A stretch of 64,000 nt of DNA from Gonocerus acuteangulatus. Its lineage: Eukaryota > Arthropoda > Insecta > Hemiptera > Coreidae. The stretch lies in NCBI GenBank assembly GCA_946811695.1, contig OX328123.1, positions 30,965,399-31,029,398 on the forward strand, written 5' to 3'. The position numbers and the translations under genes were made by a program. The notes below the pieces were generated by a model. That model had not been told where the DNA came from. It worked only from the letters and a program-made list of their open reading frames with translations, and ran no database searches. Positions 46,215-57,461 of this stretch are shown piece by piece (the first letter of the stretch is position 1; each line of letters opens with the position of its first letter).

Positions 46215-46340
46215 GTAAGGTATATTTGTTGTTCTCTCTCCTGTATTCTGAAAATTCATTTTTAAGTCATATATATGATTTTTTCTTTATAACTTATCTG
46301 TTTCAACCAAACTCTCTTCTTAACCAAACAATGCAAAACG

Positions 46341-46374
<34 letters not shown>

Positions 46375-46818
46375 ATATCTAGTAGATGCTTACATTTTTA
46401 CGAAATATGAAAATAAAATATTAATTCTCTGTATTCCAAGCTTTCCAAATGACTCTAGGGTTAAGAACAGATACAAAATACAAAAAAATGGAACAGATTA
46501 TTTTAATAACTACGATTTGCCCTGTCGTATGTATCTAACAGCTATGATAGAGGATGTGAGAGCTCTCTGTTGTCCAAGTCATAGTTTGAGGTTCTTGAAG
46601 AATAGAGAACAGAGAGATATCTCCATTCTGTCTCCTAGAAACATTTGGGTTAGTTTATTTTTAATGAAACCCAAATCCAAACGCTATCAGATATTCACAT
46701 CTATCATCACTGAACGATTTACAGTAAAAAATCTCATAACTTTCATAATCCATTGTCATTACTGTAATAACTGTTTAAATTATTAAATTTAATTAATTAA
46801 TTCCGTTTCATGTTTCAG

Positions 46819-47001
46819 TTATTGAACAGAACATAGAACAAGAAGAGCATACTAACAAATCTTCTGCCGATTTAAGGATACGTAAAACGCAGCATTCGAC
46901 ATTATCTAGAAAATTTGTAGAAGTGATGACGGAATATAATCGGACGCAGACCGACTACAGGGAGAGGTGTAAAGGAAGGATACAGCGCCAGTTGGAAATT
47001 A
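46819..47001 (+). CDS. Syx1A: Syntaxin-1A exon, Habc domain to linker
   Basis: The exon is 183 nt between a TGTTTCAG acceptor and a GTATGC donor. It carries 60 complete codons with one split codon at each end, in phase with its neighbours. The peptide contains [20 protein letters not shown], then [16 protein letters not shown] and [20 protein letters not shown]. These are hallmark, highly conserved syntaxin-1 segments covering the third Habc helix and the start of the linker to the SNARE motif. The intron before it is 604 nt. The intron after it is 9,088 nt and hosts a LINE, a PLE palindrome and an RLE-type LINE fragment. No frameshift or stop is seen, so the gene looks functional here. Confidence 0.95.
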
Positions 47002-47724
47002 GTATGCCTCTCTTACATTTTTACAAAGTACTTTTGTTTTTCTTTGCCTTCTTTCACCATTAGCTTCATGCCTCCATAAGAATTCTAAAGATCTTAACCT
47101 TTAAGACAAACCTTTCTTTCTGTAGAATCCTAGCTATCCTCTTACTGCTTTAGCTTGTAAATGTATATAGCATAATTATATGTTGCTAGTATTTAATAAT
47201 CTAGAGAATATAGATTGGCCAAAGCAGCTGTTCCTAGTGGGAATCATACCTGTAATAAGGGTTTTTTGGGGGGTGATTGTCCCAAACACCGGGAGATATG
47301 CATGAGGCGAACCTCCCGAAGGCCTTTTAGGTTTTCCCCTCATTTAAGGAAAAAAAAAATGTCTTTAATAATCAGCAGAAGTTGGACTAGTCTAAATGAA
47401 TTTTCAATCATTTTTTAGACTGAGATTCTTATTTCGAACAATATTGCATACAGAACTGAGGTTTGAATAGACGGTACAAAGCTTGTTGTTTGGACAAAGC
47501 TTTTATTATCACTTCTCAATGTCAACCTTTTTCTTAAATCTATCCATTAGACATTCATTAACGGAATAGATTTTCACTTAAAAAATGAGTCTACTTCCTA
47601 AAAATGTTTCGATTTTGATGATAAAAGAATTAATTACATTTTCTATTCTTGCGAGACTAAGTGAACCTCCCTCTTAAAGATGTCTGGATTCTAAAGGTAG
47701 AGGTTTTGATCTGGCCCCATTAAT
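47002..47724. other. Syntaxin-1A intron, no further feature
   Basis: Intron sequence between the 46819 exon and the LINE insertion. A 67-codon frame at 47215 is not recognised. Confidence 0.5.
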
Positions 47725-47737
47725 TAAAATGAACTCT
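47725..47737. repeat. Target-site duplication, left copy
   Basis: TAAAATGAACTCT next to the LINE poly(T), identical to 51712-51724. Confidence 0.85.
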
Positions 47738-47959
47738 TTTTTTTTTTTTTTTTTTCTTTACATATATCTTTATTCGAAAATTATACAATACATCCAGTAT
47801 TTTTTATAATTATTTTGTTATTGTTTACATGTCTTGTTGGACCGATAGGGAAAAAAGGCCCATTGGCCAAAACCTATTGTCTTGAGCTTTTAATACAGTT
47901 TACATTAAAGTAGCTATTTACAATATTTACACATTTTATATTTACATTATACAGTTAGA

Positions 47960-50640
47960 TTACAATAGGTCTCTAGGCCATTTGCGCTTAAGGCGACGGT
48001 GAGGGTTACCGGGAATGGAGGATGAGGATAGGTTATTGATTAGAGGATTGTCGTGACCAGGCAAGCGGGAATGGAAGTTAAGGTATCGGGTTTTGCACAG
48101 GGATTGGACAAAGGGGATTTCTAGGTCATTATGGATAGTGAAGTTTGAGACATAGAATGGAGCACTGACTATTTTACGGAGTATTTTGGATTGGAGAGAT
48201 TGGATTCTGAGGATATTGGATCGCTTGGCACACTCCCAAACTTCCAAGCCGTACGTCCAGGTAGGTTGAAGTATTGTAGTGTATATCCGTCTCTTGTTCT
48301 GTAAAGATAATTTTGAGCGAGAGTCTATTAGTCTATTTAGTAGTCTAAAACGTCTGTTTGTTTCCTGTCTTTTCTTTTGTATGTGTTGGCTCCAGGTAAG
48401 TCGTCGGTCAAGGGTAAGTCCTAGGTAGGTTACTTGTGTTTTTTCACTGATTTCTCTCTGGTAAAGATTGATGGAAGGGCAGTTGGATCTTCGAAGGGAG
48501 AATGTTGATGTGATGGGAGGATTTTTCAGGATTGACTTTTATCCGCCATTTCGTGAACCATGGTTCAAGCAGTAGAAGATGGGATTGAAGGTGTTTGGAA
48601 GCAAGTATAGGATCTGAATTGGATGAGAGGATGGCTGTATCGTCAGCAAAAGTAAAGAGGGTTGTGGAATCATGGGTGGGCATGTCAGCAGAGTACACGA
48701 GGAATAAGATAGGACTTAGGATGCCGCCTTGTAGAACACCAGCAAGCTGAGGAAAGGAAGAGGACAGAGATGATCCACACGAGACGTTGAAGGATCTCTC
48801 AGAAAGATAGGAATTTATTATAAGGTAATAGGTTGAGGGAAGGATTTTTTTGAGTTTAAAAAGCAAGCCCTGGTGCCACACCCGATCGAAAGCTTGAGCG
48901 ATGTCAAGAAATACACCAGAGCAATACTTCTTCAGCTCAAAGGAAGAGGAGATGGAATCGACTATTCTGTGACATTGGTGGATAGTGGAATGGGATATTC
49001 GAAAACCAAATTGGTGGGTGGGGAGGCAGGGTTCAACTATGGGGATTAGACGTTTGAGGAGAAGCTTTTCGAGGATTTTACCCATAATGGGAAGAAGGGA
49101 GATAGGGCGATAAGACGAAGGATAATGTACAGGTTTTTTGGGTTTGTGGATCATTTTGATGGTAGATGATTTCCAGGAGTTGGGAAAGTAGGTCGTTCTG
49201 AGGACTGCATTATATATATAGGTTAGGAATAGGATAGCTTTTTTAGGTAGGCGTTTTAGGATTAAGGGGGTGATCAGATCTGGTCCTGGTGCCTTACAGG
49301 TTTTAAGTTTGTGGACCGCTTAGGAAACTTCATGAGGATGAAAGGAAGAAGGAGGAGGAGAAAGCGGTAGGGCTGAGTCTAGGAATTCGATTACATTTGA
49401 AGAATGGGCAGGATGTAGGATGGATTCGTGGGGACGGAATACTTGGGTAAGGTGAGATGCAAAAGTATCGGAAATTTCGGTGTCGGTTTTTGCCCAGCTG
49501 TTGTCATCTCGACGGAGAGGATGTGATGGATTAGGATGGGATAGGATTCTTTTCGTGGCTGTCCATAGAAATTTGTCGTCGGGAGTAAGTTTGTTAGTGT
49601 ATTCAGTGAATTTGTTGTTGAAGTGTTTATGTAGTTCGTATTGTAGTTGTCTTGTCAGATGGATATCGTGTGGTTTGCCATATTCTTCTGGCTCTGTTTT
49701 TTTCGGTTCGTAGGAATTGTATGTGATCTGGGAAAGTGGTTGCTGCAGGTGACCTAGGGGGGAATTCCTTAGTAGAAATAAGGAGTCCTGTCTGAATGTC
49801 CGTAGTCAGTTTGTTTATGGCTGCGTCAATATCATCTTTGGTCTTAAGAGGGATGTTTAGGTTTAAAGATGAATTTAGGGAAGATTGAAATGAGCACCAA
49901 TCAACTGGGCCGTTGCTGAGGGATGGGCGGTGAGGACGAGTGAAAAGGTTAGGATCAATGTTAAAGGAAAGCAATATAGGACTGTGATCAGAAGATAAAT
50001 CGAATAGGTTGGAAACATGGAAAGGAACATGTCTGACACCATTTGTTACAAAATAATCCACTATGTCTGGAGATTTGGATCTGGAAGTAGGCCAGTAGGA
50101 TGGATTGGGAGGAGAAATGATATTCAGATTGTGGGAATGGATGGTTTGGTGAAAAAGGTTACCTCGAGAGTTGGAGGTTCGACATCCAAATTCGGGATGT
50201 TTGGCATTGTAATCCCCTCCTGCAATAAATCTAGGACCTAAACAGGAGAAGAAGGAATTGAGGACGGAAGAAGAGACTGCTTTATTGGGTGGGCAATAAG
50301 CAGATGAAATGGTTATTGGAACATGGGAAGAGGATTGGAGGGTAACTGTGGTACTCTGCAAACATTCCAAGGCAATAGGTGTAGGATCAGGATAGTGGGA
50401 AATGGAGGATTTGATTAGGATGGCAGTACCTCCGTGAGCAGTCCCGTCTGGGTGGTCAGTTCTGTATGTCCTATATCCAGTAATATAGAAACGTAGTCGG
50501 TTAGTCAAGTGAGTTTCTGTAATCAGAGCAACGTCAATGTTTTTGTCTTGGAGTAAGTGGGTCAGTTCGTCTTTGTGGGCTGGAAGTCCATTGGCGTTCC
50601 AAAGGAGGATTGAGAGGGATTTAAAGGAGAGCGCAGTCAT
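47960..50640 (-). pseudogene. Second Jockey-type LINE ORF2 (endonuclease-RT), broken
   Basis: The endonuclease part (49627-50640) has LLWNANGLP, GGDYNAKHPEFG and SSDHSPILL. The frame is lost near 49630-49680 and resumes for RT at 48444-49154, with motif A FLDIAQAFDRVWH, GVLQGGILSP in place of the usual GVPQG, and an FADD box (LFTFADDTAIL) instead of YADD. A further shift separates the C-terminal part at 47960-48247 (EVWECAKRSNILRIQSLQSK). Several independent frame breaks mean it cannot encode a working protein. It sits antisense inside the 9-kb syntaxin intron. Confidence 0.88.
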
Positions 50641-51711
50641 GGATGCAGGACAGACAGGATGCTGGTCACTTTGTGGAGGAGGTCAGTGAGGGGGGATATG
50701 AGGGCATGAAGGTTTTGAATTATTTGGTTCAGGTTTACAAGGGCGGTTGCGATTGAGGAGAAGTCAGGGGATGGTTTTGGTTGAGGAATGGTAACCCTCA
50801 GGGGAGGTGGACAATGGGGGCCAGGGGTGGGAGCAGGGGTGGTTGTCGATGGCTTGGGAAGATTTGACCGGAATGCTGATGCGTAGGTTGATCTTCCTGG
50901 ATGTGATTGACCGAAGGGCTGAGGCTGGTAGTCAACTGGAGGCTTCGGTAGGGGTGGAAAGGTTATAGTATCCTGGCTGGGTGCTGCTTGGGAGGTAGTT
51001 CTAGCAGGGCCACGTTGTCCACTCCAAGATCTTCTCCGCTTGACCAACTCCTGATAGGCGATACAGCCACGGTAGTTTGCTGGATGGGCTTGATGGCAGT
51101 TTATGCACATAGCTGGAGTGTCTCTGGTCTTCGAACACCCATTCGATAGATGAGGGCCTGCACACTTCACACACCTGGGGTTCACCCGACAGAATTTCTT
51201 GGTGTGATTGAAGCTCTGACATCTTGTGCATTGAGGGATGTCCTCTTTTTTATGTGGTTCTTCCACTTTTATTGACGTGAACAGAAGTGTCTTGAGGGAG
51301 AAGATGTCAGGATTGTTTGGTGCTGGCTTAAGATTTATAAAAAAAAGTGGGAGTGGAGTTCTTGTAGTTTTTTGCAGTACATTACAGGCATCTAAAACCT
51401 GAAATCCTAATTTTCCTAGTTCAGATATTATCATGTCTTTTGGCGTTGTGTGGTGTAGGTGTCTTATGACAACTCTGTACGGCTTTTCCTCTTTAAATTG
51501 GTAAGTGTAGTACTCTATATTTTTAGCTTGGAGGAGTCTAACTATTTTTCGGTAAGTGTCGGGATTTTTAGCTTGAACTGAAAATGTATTCATTTTGGAT
51601 TTGCATGAAAATGACGTTTGGCCGACTTCTGATGCTATTAAGTTGCAGATGGCGAGGAAATCAATGTCCGGCTTTAGGTTTATTGGTGGTGGTTCACAGG
51701 AGTCATTGAAG
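50637..51711 (-). pseudogene. Second Jockey-type LINE ORF1, 5'-truncated
   Basis: This is the zinc-knuckle ORF1 of a relative of the 35-39.9 kb LINE. It shows PYRVVIRHLHHTTPKDMI, then CTRCQSFNHTKKFC, CVKCAGPHLSNGC and CINCHQAHPANYRGC, and a Pro-rich tail. The open frame runs on to 51884, but the element itself ends at about 51711 (see the target-site duplication). The first roughly 58 codons of that frame are therefore flanking intron sequence, and the true N-terminus is missing. Its stop overlaps the ORF2 start as ATGA at 50640-50637, the same arrangement as in the intact copy. Confidence 0.85.
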
Positions 51712-51724
51712 TAAAATGAACTCT
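51712..51724. repeat. Target-site duplication, right copy
   Basis: Identical to 47725-47737; marks the truncated 5' end of the LINE. Confidence 0.85.
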
Positions 51725-52284
51725 CATTTGTACTTTTGAGAAAATTAATCAAATGATAATCACCACGTCTTAACAACAAATGCAAAAATATTGCATGTTT
51801 TGCCTTACAAATCTGTAGTCCTCCTGCAATATTAACATACACATATGCATGTATCTTTTTATTTTCATTATCCATACGAAGCACTGTTCTAACATTTTGA
51901 ACTTACGTAGGATGTGGCTCTTTTCATTTATTTATTATTTAATTACTTTTCATTTAACAACTTATTTTTTCAAGTTGAGTCAGCCATACATTTATAAAAT
52001 GTTTTAGTTGTTTTTAAAATCTTCAATTTGTCATGTTTAGCCATTTCATTTTGGTAATCTCTCTCCTCTGATTATTATGAGCCTATAGTTTTATTGTTGA
52101 GATGTTCATCTTGTAATAACTCAAGGAGACCAGCTTACTAAAATGATTGTGAACTTGTATAATTAAAAAATAAATTTATAAAAAGAGAAACATTGTGCTC
52201 TTTAATCAAAGCCTTCTTCTAATAATCTTACTCTTTAAGCAAATTTGATCTTTAATCTATTAATAATAATAATAATAATAATAA

Positions 52285-52765
52285 TACGAAGACAAGGTAT
52301 AGTTGGGATTCGGCTAGGAGAAAAACGTCAGACTTTCAGGAAGAAATCTGTATTTGGACGTTTCGGCTGCACATTGGCAGCCTTCTTCAGCACTAGAGAA
52401 TGCCTAGGGGGGAGGGAGGAAGACCTCGAGAACAACTTAGGTAACCATGGTTGAATGTATGAAGTGTAAGTCGCACCATTTTTTACCGTCACACATTTTT
52501 ACAGTCACCAACCACATTAACCCATGTAACCACTTCTCCCCAGCTCATAAACAGTTTGTAACCGCTAAATCACAATTCCAAAATTGCCCATACATTCAAC
52601 CATGGTTACCTAAGTTGTTCTCGAGGTCTTCCTCCCTCCCCCCTAGGCATTCTCTAGTGCTGAAGAAGGCTGCCAATGTGCAGCCGAAACGTCCAAATAC
52701 AGATTTCTTCCTGAAAGTCTGACGTTTTTCTCCTAGCCGAATCCCAACTATACCTTGTCTTCGTA
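52285..52765. mobile_element. PLE-derived palindrome (inverted termini around a 3' UTR piece)
   Basis: The arms 52285-52459 and about 52590-52765 are inverted copies with almost no mismatch. Each contains the terminal block of the 7.2-9.2 kb PLE (CCTTGTCTTCG, AATACAGATTTCTTCCTG, GCAGCCGAAACGTC, AACCATGGTTACCTAAG). The spacer (52460-52589) resembles a PLE 3' UTR but contains no ORF. (AAT)n flanks both ends (52261-52284, 52796-52810). Confidence 0.8.
52668..52701 (+). ncRNA. Hammerhead-like motif, right arm of PLE palindrome
   Basis: CTGAAGA, an extra A, GGCTGC / GCAGCC stem II, GAAA and CGTC, as at 7310-7343. A mirrored copy lies on the minus strand near 52360-52393. Stem I is weak. Confidence 0.55.
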
Positions 52766-52796
52766 TCTCTGCAACGGCTAACTATCTCCATCTTCA

Positions 52797-53503
52797 ATAA
52801 TAATAATAAATCGGGAAGGTTATTCTCCGAAACAGAAGTTTTCATAATAGCCACCCAAGATCAAGTTATAGCAACAAAATCCTACCGACGACACGTATTA
52901 AAAGAAACGAGCATCTCTGATAAATGTAGATTGTGCAACAAAATGTATGTGTCGATTCAGCATATTACGGCGGGCTGTGATATCCTTGCGGGATCTGATT
53001 ATCTTCAACATCATAACAACGTGGCCAAGATATACCGCCAAGCTCTCACAGAAAAATTCAGGTTGTTGGATAAGACGTTCCCTTATTATCACTACGTTCC
53101 ACAAAGGCTTTTAGAGAAAGGTACAATTAAAGTGTATTGGGACGAAGCGATGATGACGGACCAAACTCTCCATCACCATAAACCGGATATTCTTATCATT
53201 GACAACGGGAATAAGAGAGCTGATATTATTGATATTGCTCTCCCGAATGATGAGAATATTCGGAAATCTTATGCCGAGAAGCTACGAAAATACCAGGACT
53301 TGGCCATAGAGAAAGATTTATATAAGTTAGATTCCCCAAGGATAACAGCTATTATTATATCGGCTAATGGACTCATCCCAAAGACCACAGTTACAGCTAC
53401 AAATTACTTAAAACTCTCGGAGGAATTGATTAAAGACGCCCAAAAAGCGGTACTGTTCGATACTGCGAGAATAGTTAGAAAATTCTTGAACAAACACCCG
53501 TGA
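52797..53503 (+). pseudogene. RLE-type LINE, C-terminal part (zinc knuckle plus restriction-like endonuclease)
   Basis: The frame is open from about 52797, beginning in an (AAT)n run, with KSGRLFSETEVFIIATQDQV, then CRLCNKMYVSIQHITAGC (CCHC-type knuckle), then LHHHKPDILIIDNGNK and ADIIDIALPNDENI. The last two match the PD...D nuclease core of restriction-like-endonuclease LINEs. EKLRKYQDLA supplies the following Lys/Glu-rich helix. It ends KAVLFDTARIVRKFL and a stop at 53501-53503. The RT and N-terminal domains are absent, so this is a 5'-truncated copy. The exact clade (R2-like, R4/Dong or other) is undecided. Confidence 0.78.
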
Positions 53504-54872
53504 TAAGATTCGTGAAAATAAATCAAAAAAATTAATAAAAACAACAATTCTTTCGGTTGGCAATAGCCCCCATATATATATATGTTTATATATTGTGGTG
53601 TTTTGTGGGGGGGGGGGATTGAAAAAAGAATTTAGAAGAATTATTATAGAAAAAGTGGACTTGAAATGTTTATATTATATTTTCATTATATCTCAGGGTT
53701 CATTTAATATTACCAAACTCACCACATACGGATTTATGAATAAAACTATTTGAATAATTAAATTAATTTAATAAATTTCCTGAAAGAAAAGCACGAGAAA
53801 TATCAAATTAAAACCACTTCTTACCATCTGTCCTTTTATGTGTTGAGACCATATTAAATACCAGGAGAAAGGTTCATAGTAAATAAAATAGAGTTGGAAA
53901 CAAATGATTTATATTGAAATAAAAAATATAACTTATGATTTGGCATAGCTGTGATATAAACTTAAATATAAGAAAGAAAAGGTGCTTGACTCACATAATT
54001 GTATCAATGTTGGGTTATTTAAGAAAAGTTAGAACATAATTAAAATATTAAACTTATATATTAAAATATAAATATTGGACATTATGAAATTTTAGATAGC
54101 TTTTGAATTTAATTGAAGATTGGCAGTTATTGAGATATACTCAGCTTATGATATGGATGATGTTCTGGAAGTGAAGAGGCAGACTGGTTGTAGTTATGTC
54201 GGCATGTTGAGGAGAATGATGGTCGGCTGCTAGATCATGGAGTGGTGTCTGGCCATCATGAGAAGATGAAGTGAGAGCTTGGTGTCGGCTGACCAGCTGG
54301 TTTTGCAGGGAGATCGTGTGCCCTTCGTCTCTGGTGCTCGAATGAGATCGAGTGGTGGGGGGAGGCTCTTTTTATAGGCGTTACTCCCACCATACCAAGG
54401 AAGTTTGTCTTCAGCGATCGCCACCTGGATGTTCAAAGGGCATCTTTTGGAAGCACCTCTATTCTTATCTTCCTGGGAAACTTGTTTACCTGATCGCTCC
54501 CAGCCGAGACTTTAGAATCTTCTTTTATTTCACACTGCCTTTAAAAAAATAAATACTGCCAAGCTAAGCACTGCCAATTGCTATTCCTTTTATTACTCTT
54601 TTATTTATTTAATTTGTTGACAACACATAATATTTGTGATGGACTTATGGAATATAACTTAGCCTTTATTTTGAATAGGAATGCTACTCTTTGCTATGCC
54701 AGAAAATGACTCTTTCTAGAGCACCCCCTTTTAGATCATTACAATATATTGTATTTATGTGATAATATAATATATATTTTATAGAGCTGATCTTAATAAA
54801 CATCAGGACCTTGGAAGAGAAAGGGCGAATCTGAAAAATTAACTATTCATTAAATGACCCTTAGCTCAAATA
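53504..54872. other. Syntaxin-1A intron; possible decayed LTR element, otherwise nothing
   Basis: The segment 54120-54540 is GC-richer than its surroundings and reads like promoter or leader sequence of some element (TTTTTATAGGCG at 54368). On the minus strand 54747 begins TGTAATGATCTAAAAGGGGG. No coding match. Confidence 0.3.
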
Positions 54873-55120
54873 TATATAACTGGCGAATAAGGCGGAAGGT
54901 CAATAAAATATATATAATATAATATATACAATGACCAGTCTAGACGAGGCCCTGCTAGTGGAAGGTTCCATTCCTCAGGTTGAGGCTGAATTAAATGTTT
55001 AAGAGTGTTCCCCTGAAGGGGCACCAAAAAGGGTGCGAAACATTTAGGGAAGATAAATAAAAAGTGTAAAAGTGTGTGGCGATATTTTATTGACCTTCCG
55101 CCTTATTCGCCAGTTATATG
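54873..55120. mobile_element. Small element with 38-bp inverted ends and hammerhead-like core
   Basis: ATAACTGGCGAATAAGGCGG at the left and its complement at the right (to 55120) continue through GAAGGTCAATAAAATAT. Between them lies a hammerhead-like segment at 55004-55044. No ORF. Confidence 0.65.
55004..55044 (+). ncRNA. Degenerate hammerhead-like motif
   Basis: Stem I TTCCC / GGGAA, then CTGAAGG (the last core A is G), extra G, stem II GCACC / GGTGC, GAAA and CATTTA. The A-to-G change in the core probably abolishes cleavage. Confidence 0.5.
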
Positions 55121-56089
55121 TATGAAAAATTAACTTTTTTTTATTATTTTATTTTCTCAGTCAGAAAGATGTGAGTAACATGGTGCTTCGCCTTGTTTCT
55201 TAAGTTTGTCTTTAGTTCTCTCATGGTTTCAAGTTAAAGTGAATAGTACCAACATCTATGAAAAACTATTTGTCCAATTTCAAGGGTGAATCCTGCATCT
55301 GAAACTCCCCTTCTAGCATTTTGTTACCCATGAATCACTCGTATAAATTAAAACTAAAACAATGATTTTCAATTGCATACATTTTCGATCAGATTTATGA
55401 ATCAGCATTCCATAGAGTAAACATTCGGCTTTGCTATCCTGAAGCACATTCAGAACTTTGACTTCGATTTCCCAACATCCGGATTTCGTGATTCGCCCTT
55501 CCTCTTCCAAGGTCCTGATATATAAAGAATACAAAACAAAAGCCTGTTCTCTACCAGGTATATTTTATTTTGACTTAACACTCTCAAGAGTGACTTTACA
55601 TCAACCAAAATTTCATTCTGTCTAACCAGTCATAGATAAAAGCTCGCAGTCACTGTTAATGGAGCACGAGCTCTGAAAGTGAGATACCACAAAAAACATT
55701 TTTTTTATTTTATATTTTTTCCAGAAACAATCTTCATCAACCATACCATCATAATAAAATAATGGATTTTTGAAACATTCAATTTGAATTTGATCTTTGC
55801 TCAAATTTATTTTTTAAATATAGCTATCTTTTAGGATAATTTCCTACTTTATTAATATGTAATATACATCTTCCAATGCATTTTCAGAACAATATGTGGA
55901 TTCAGCTTTTTGGTTTTATTAAATAAACTCAATGGAAGCCTTCTCTACTAAGTTCTAGTGGTGGTTTTAATTATTTTATTTTAATATTATAATTATTTTT
56001 GGCTTGTAATGCTTTACAATTTAAAGAATAATTTAGACATTTGTTTTATAGAAATAAGTTTGAATGATGAGTGATGAAATGATTTTCAG
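55121..56089. other. Syntaxin-1A intron, no feature
   Basis: No repeat or coding match seen; the open frames at 55313 and 55622 (minus strand) are not recognised. Confidence 0.4.
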
Positions 56090-56163
56090 CCGGAAGGACA
56101 ACGACGAATGAAGAACTGGAGGAGATGTTGGAACAAGGAAACCCTGCTGTTTTCACTCAAGGG
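56090..56163 (+). CDS. Syx1A: Syntaxin-1A exon, linker region
   Basis: The exon is 74 nt after a GATTTTCAG acceptor. It starts with CC, which completes the Thr codon begun at 47001, and encodes 24 residues: [16 protein letters not shown] then NPAVFTQG. This matches the syntaxin-1 linker between Habc and the SNARE motif, including the FTQG end that immediately precedes IIMETQQA in insects. The donor is GTGTGT, a non-optimal but usable GT site, leaving phase 0. An open frame runs on into the intron to about 56383, but that is read-through rather than coding sequence. Confidence 0.93.
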
Positions 56164-56704
56164 GTGTGTATTTCTATCAATCTATTGGTCTTTCTTTAAT
56201 ACAAATTTGCCGCTTTTTTTTTGTGTGTTTCCTCCCTACCTGAGCTCCTCCCTACCAACTGTGAAGAAGATCAATTTTGACAAAGCCTGGGGAGAGTTGG
56301 ACCAAATATTACTACACCATTGGGGACAGAATCCCAAATTTAATAAGAAGATCGGCATCCCAAGGACAGAGCCAGGAGGATAACAAGTCCATTTATATTT
56401 CAAAATTGTGAAAAATATAAAGGATCCTAAAACTCAGAAGCCTGATAAATCTTCTACAAAAAGAGCTGATTTGAAACTTTCAATAGAATGAAAGCCTGTG
56501 AAAATAAATTGTGTTTTATGTTCTCAGCTATTCATATTCCCCATGAAAAATTAAGCTTAATCCATATTTTTATTGTAATAAGAGTTTGTTATTCTTTAAA
56601 TATTTTTTTGATAAAGATTTTAGTGCAAAAAATGCTTTCCAGACACATTGTATGTTCAGTAGATTTCTTACATAATTATTAAATATCAATTCTATTTCGT
56701 GTTA

Positions 56705-56745
56705 TGGGTGGCTCTAATGGCCGAGAAGTCGGTGCGCAGTAAAAA
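56705..56745 (+). repeat. SINE head scrap
   Basis: GGGTGGCTCTAATGGCCGAG resembles the A-box end of the 2366 SINE head, followed by an A run. Confidence 0.4.
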
Positions 56746-57323
56746 AAATTATAGAAAAATATATTATTCCCTTAATATTAAGCTTTCAAGCAAAGATCAA
56801 ATCACCTAAAGGAAAAGGCGAGGAAAGGCGAATGAAAGGCCTTTCTTATTATTATTTATTATTTTAGCAGATATAAGCAGGTTACCAAGAGTGTTAAAAA
56901 TAATGCATGACTATACAGAATCAAAGGCTTTTGTATAGTCCATGAACCCGGGATATATAGATACTTAAAACTCAATTGATTTTTAAATTAGTTTATTTAA
57001 TGTGTGGATGTGGTTATTTATTAATTTTTCTTAGCAGCAGAGTTGATGTCTCTCTAGTACATTGAAAGCAGTGATCTAACTCTGGAATCGCCAAGCTTCT
57101 AATATATTATATTGTAGAGGGTTGACCTTTTTTCTTCCTTGAAATAAGCATTAAGCATCAACTGGGAAAAAATGGATTTGATTTTCACCTTGACAAGTTA
57201 TATTTTCTTAACCCCTTCAAGACTATAAGCCACTCTTGTTCCAATGGGCCAGCAAGCCTCGTGATAGCAACTTTCTTTGTCTAATAAACATATTCATTGT
57301 CTCACTTAAAGTAAATGTTTCAG

Positions 57324-57461
57324 ATAATCATGGAAACACAACAAGCTAAGCAGACATTGGCTGACATTGAAGCGAGGCATGCTGACATCATCAAACTAGA
57401 GAACTCTATTCGAGAATTGCACGATATGTTCATGGACATGGCGATGCTTGTTGAGAGCCAG
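57324..57461 (+). CDS. Syx1A: Syntaxin-1A exon, N-terminal half of SNARE motif to the zero-layer Gln
   Basis: The exon is 138 nt (46 codons) in phase 0 at both ends, after TGTTTCAG and before GTACAT. It begins [19 protein letters not shown] and ends [10 protein letters not shown]. The final Gln corresponds to the ionic zero-layer glutamine (Q226 in rat syntaxin-1A numbering), so the exon boundary falls at the centre of the SNARE helix. Everything C-terminal to the zero layer is therefore supplied by a later exon, of which two alternatives exist in this window (61102 and 61615). The intron behind it is 3,640 nt and carries three MITEs. Confidence 0.95.

Larger units (their letters stand above)
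47738..51711 (-). mobile_element. Degenerate Jockey-type LINE with 13-bp target-site duplication
   Basis: The poly(A) tail appears as T from 47738 on the + strand. Immediately outside the element the identical 13-mer TAAAATGAACTCT occurs at 47725-47737 and 51712-51724, which fixes both ends. The copy is 3,974 bp and is truncated within ORF1 at its 5' end, as expected from incomplete reverse transcription. It is inserted antisense in the syntaxin-1A intron. Confidence 0.88.

Noticed and set aside
46166..46372. ORF starting MADIKKAANK
   Set aside because: The ATG is internal to a syntaxin exon and the frame runs through the donor site into the intron.
56108..56383. 91-codon ORF
   Set aside because: Out of frame with the syntaxin exon at its start and then intron read-through; no family match.
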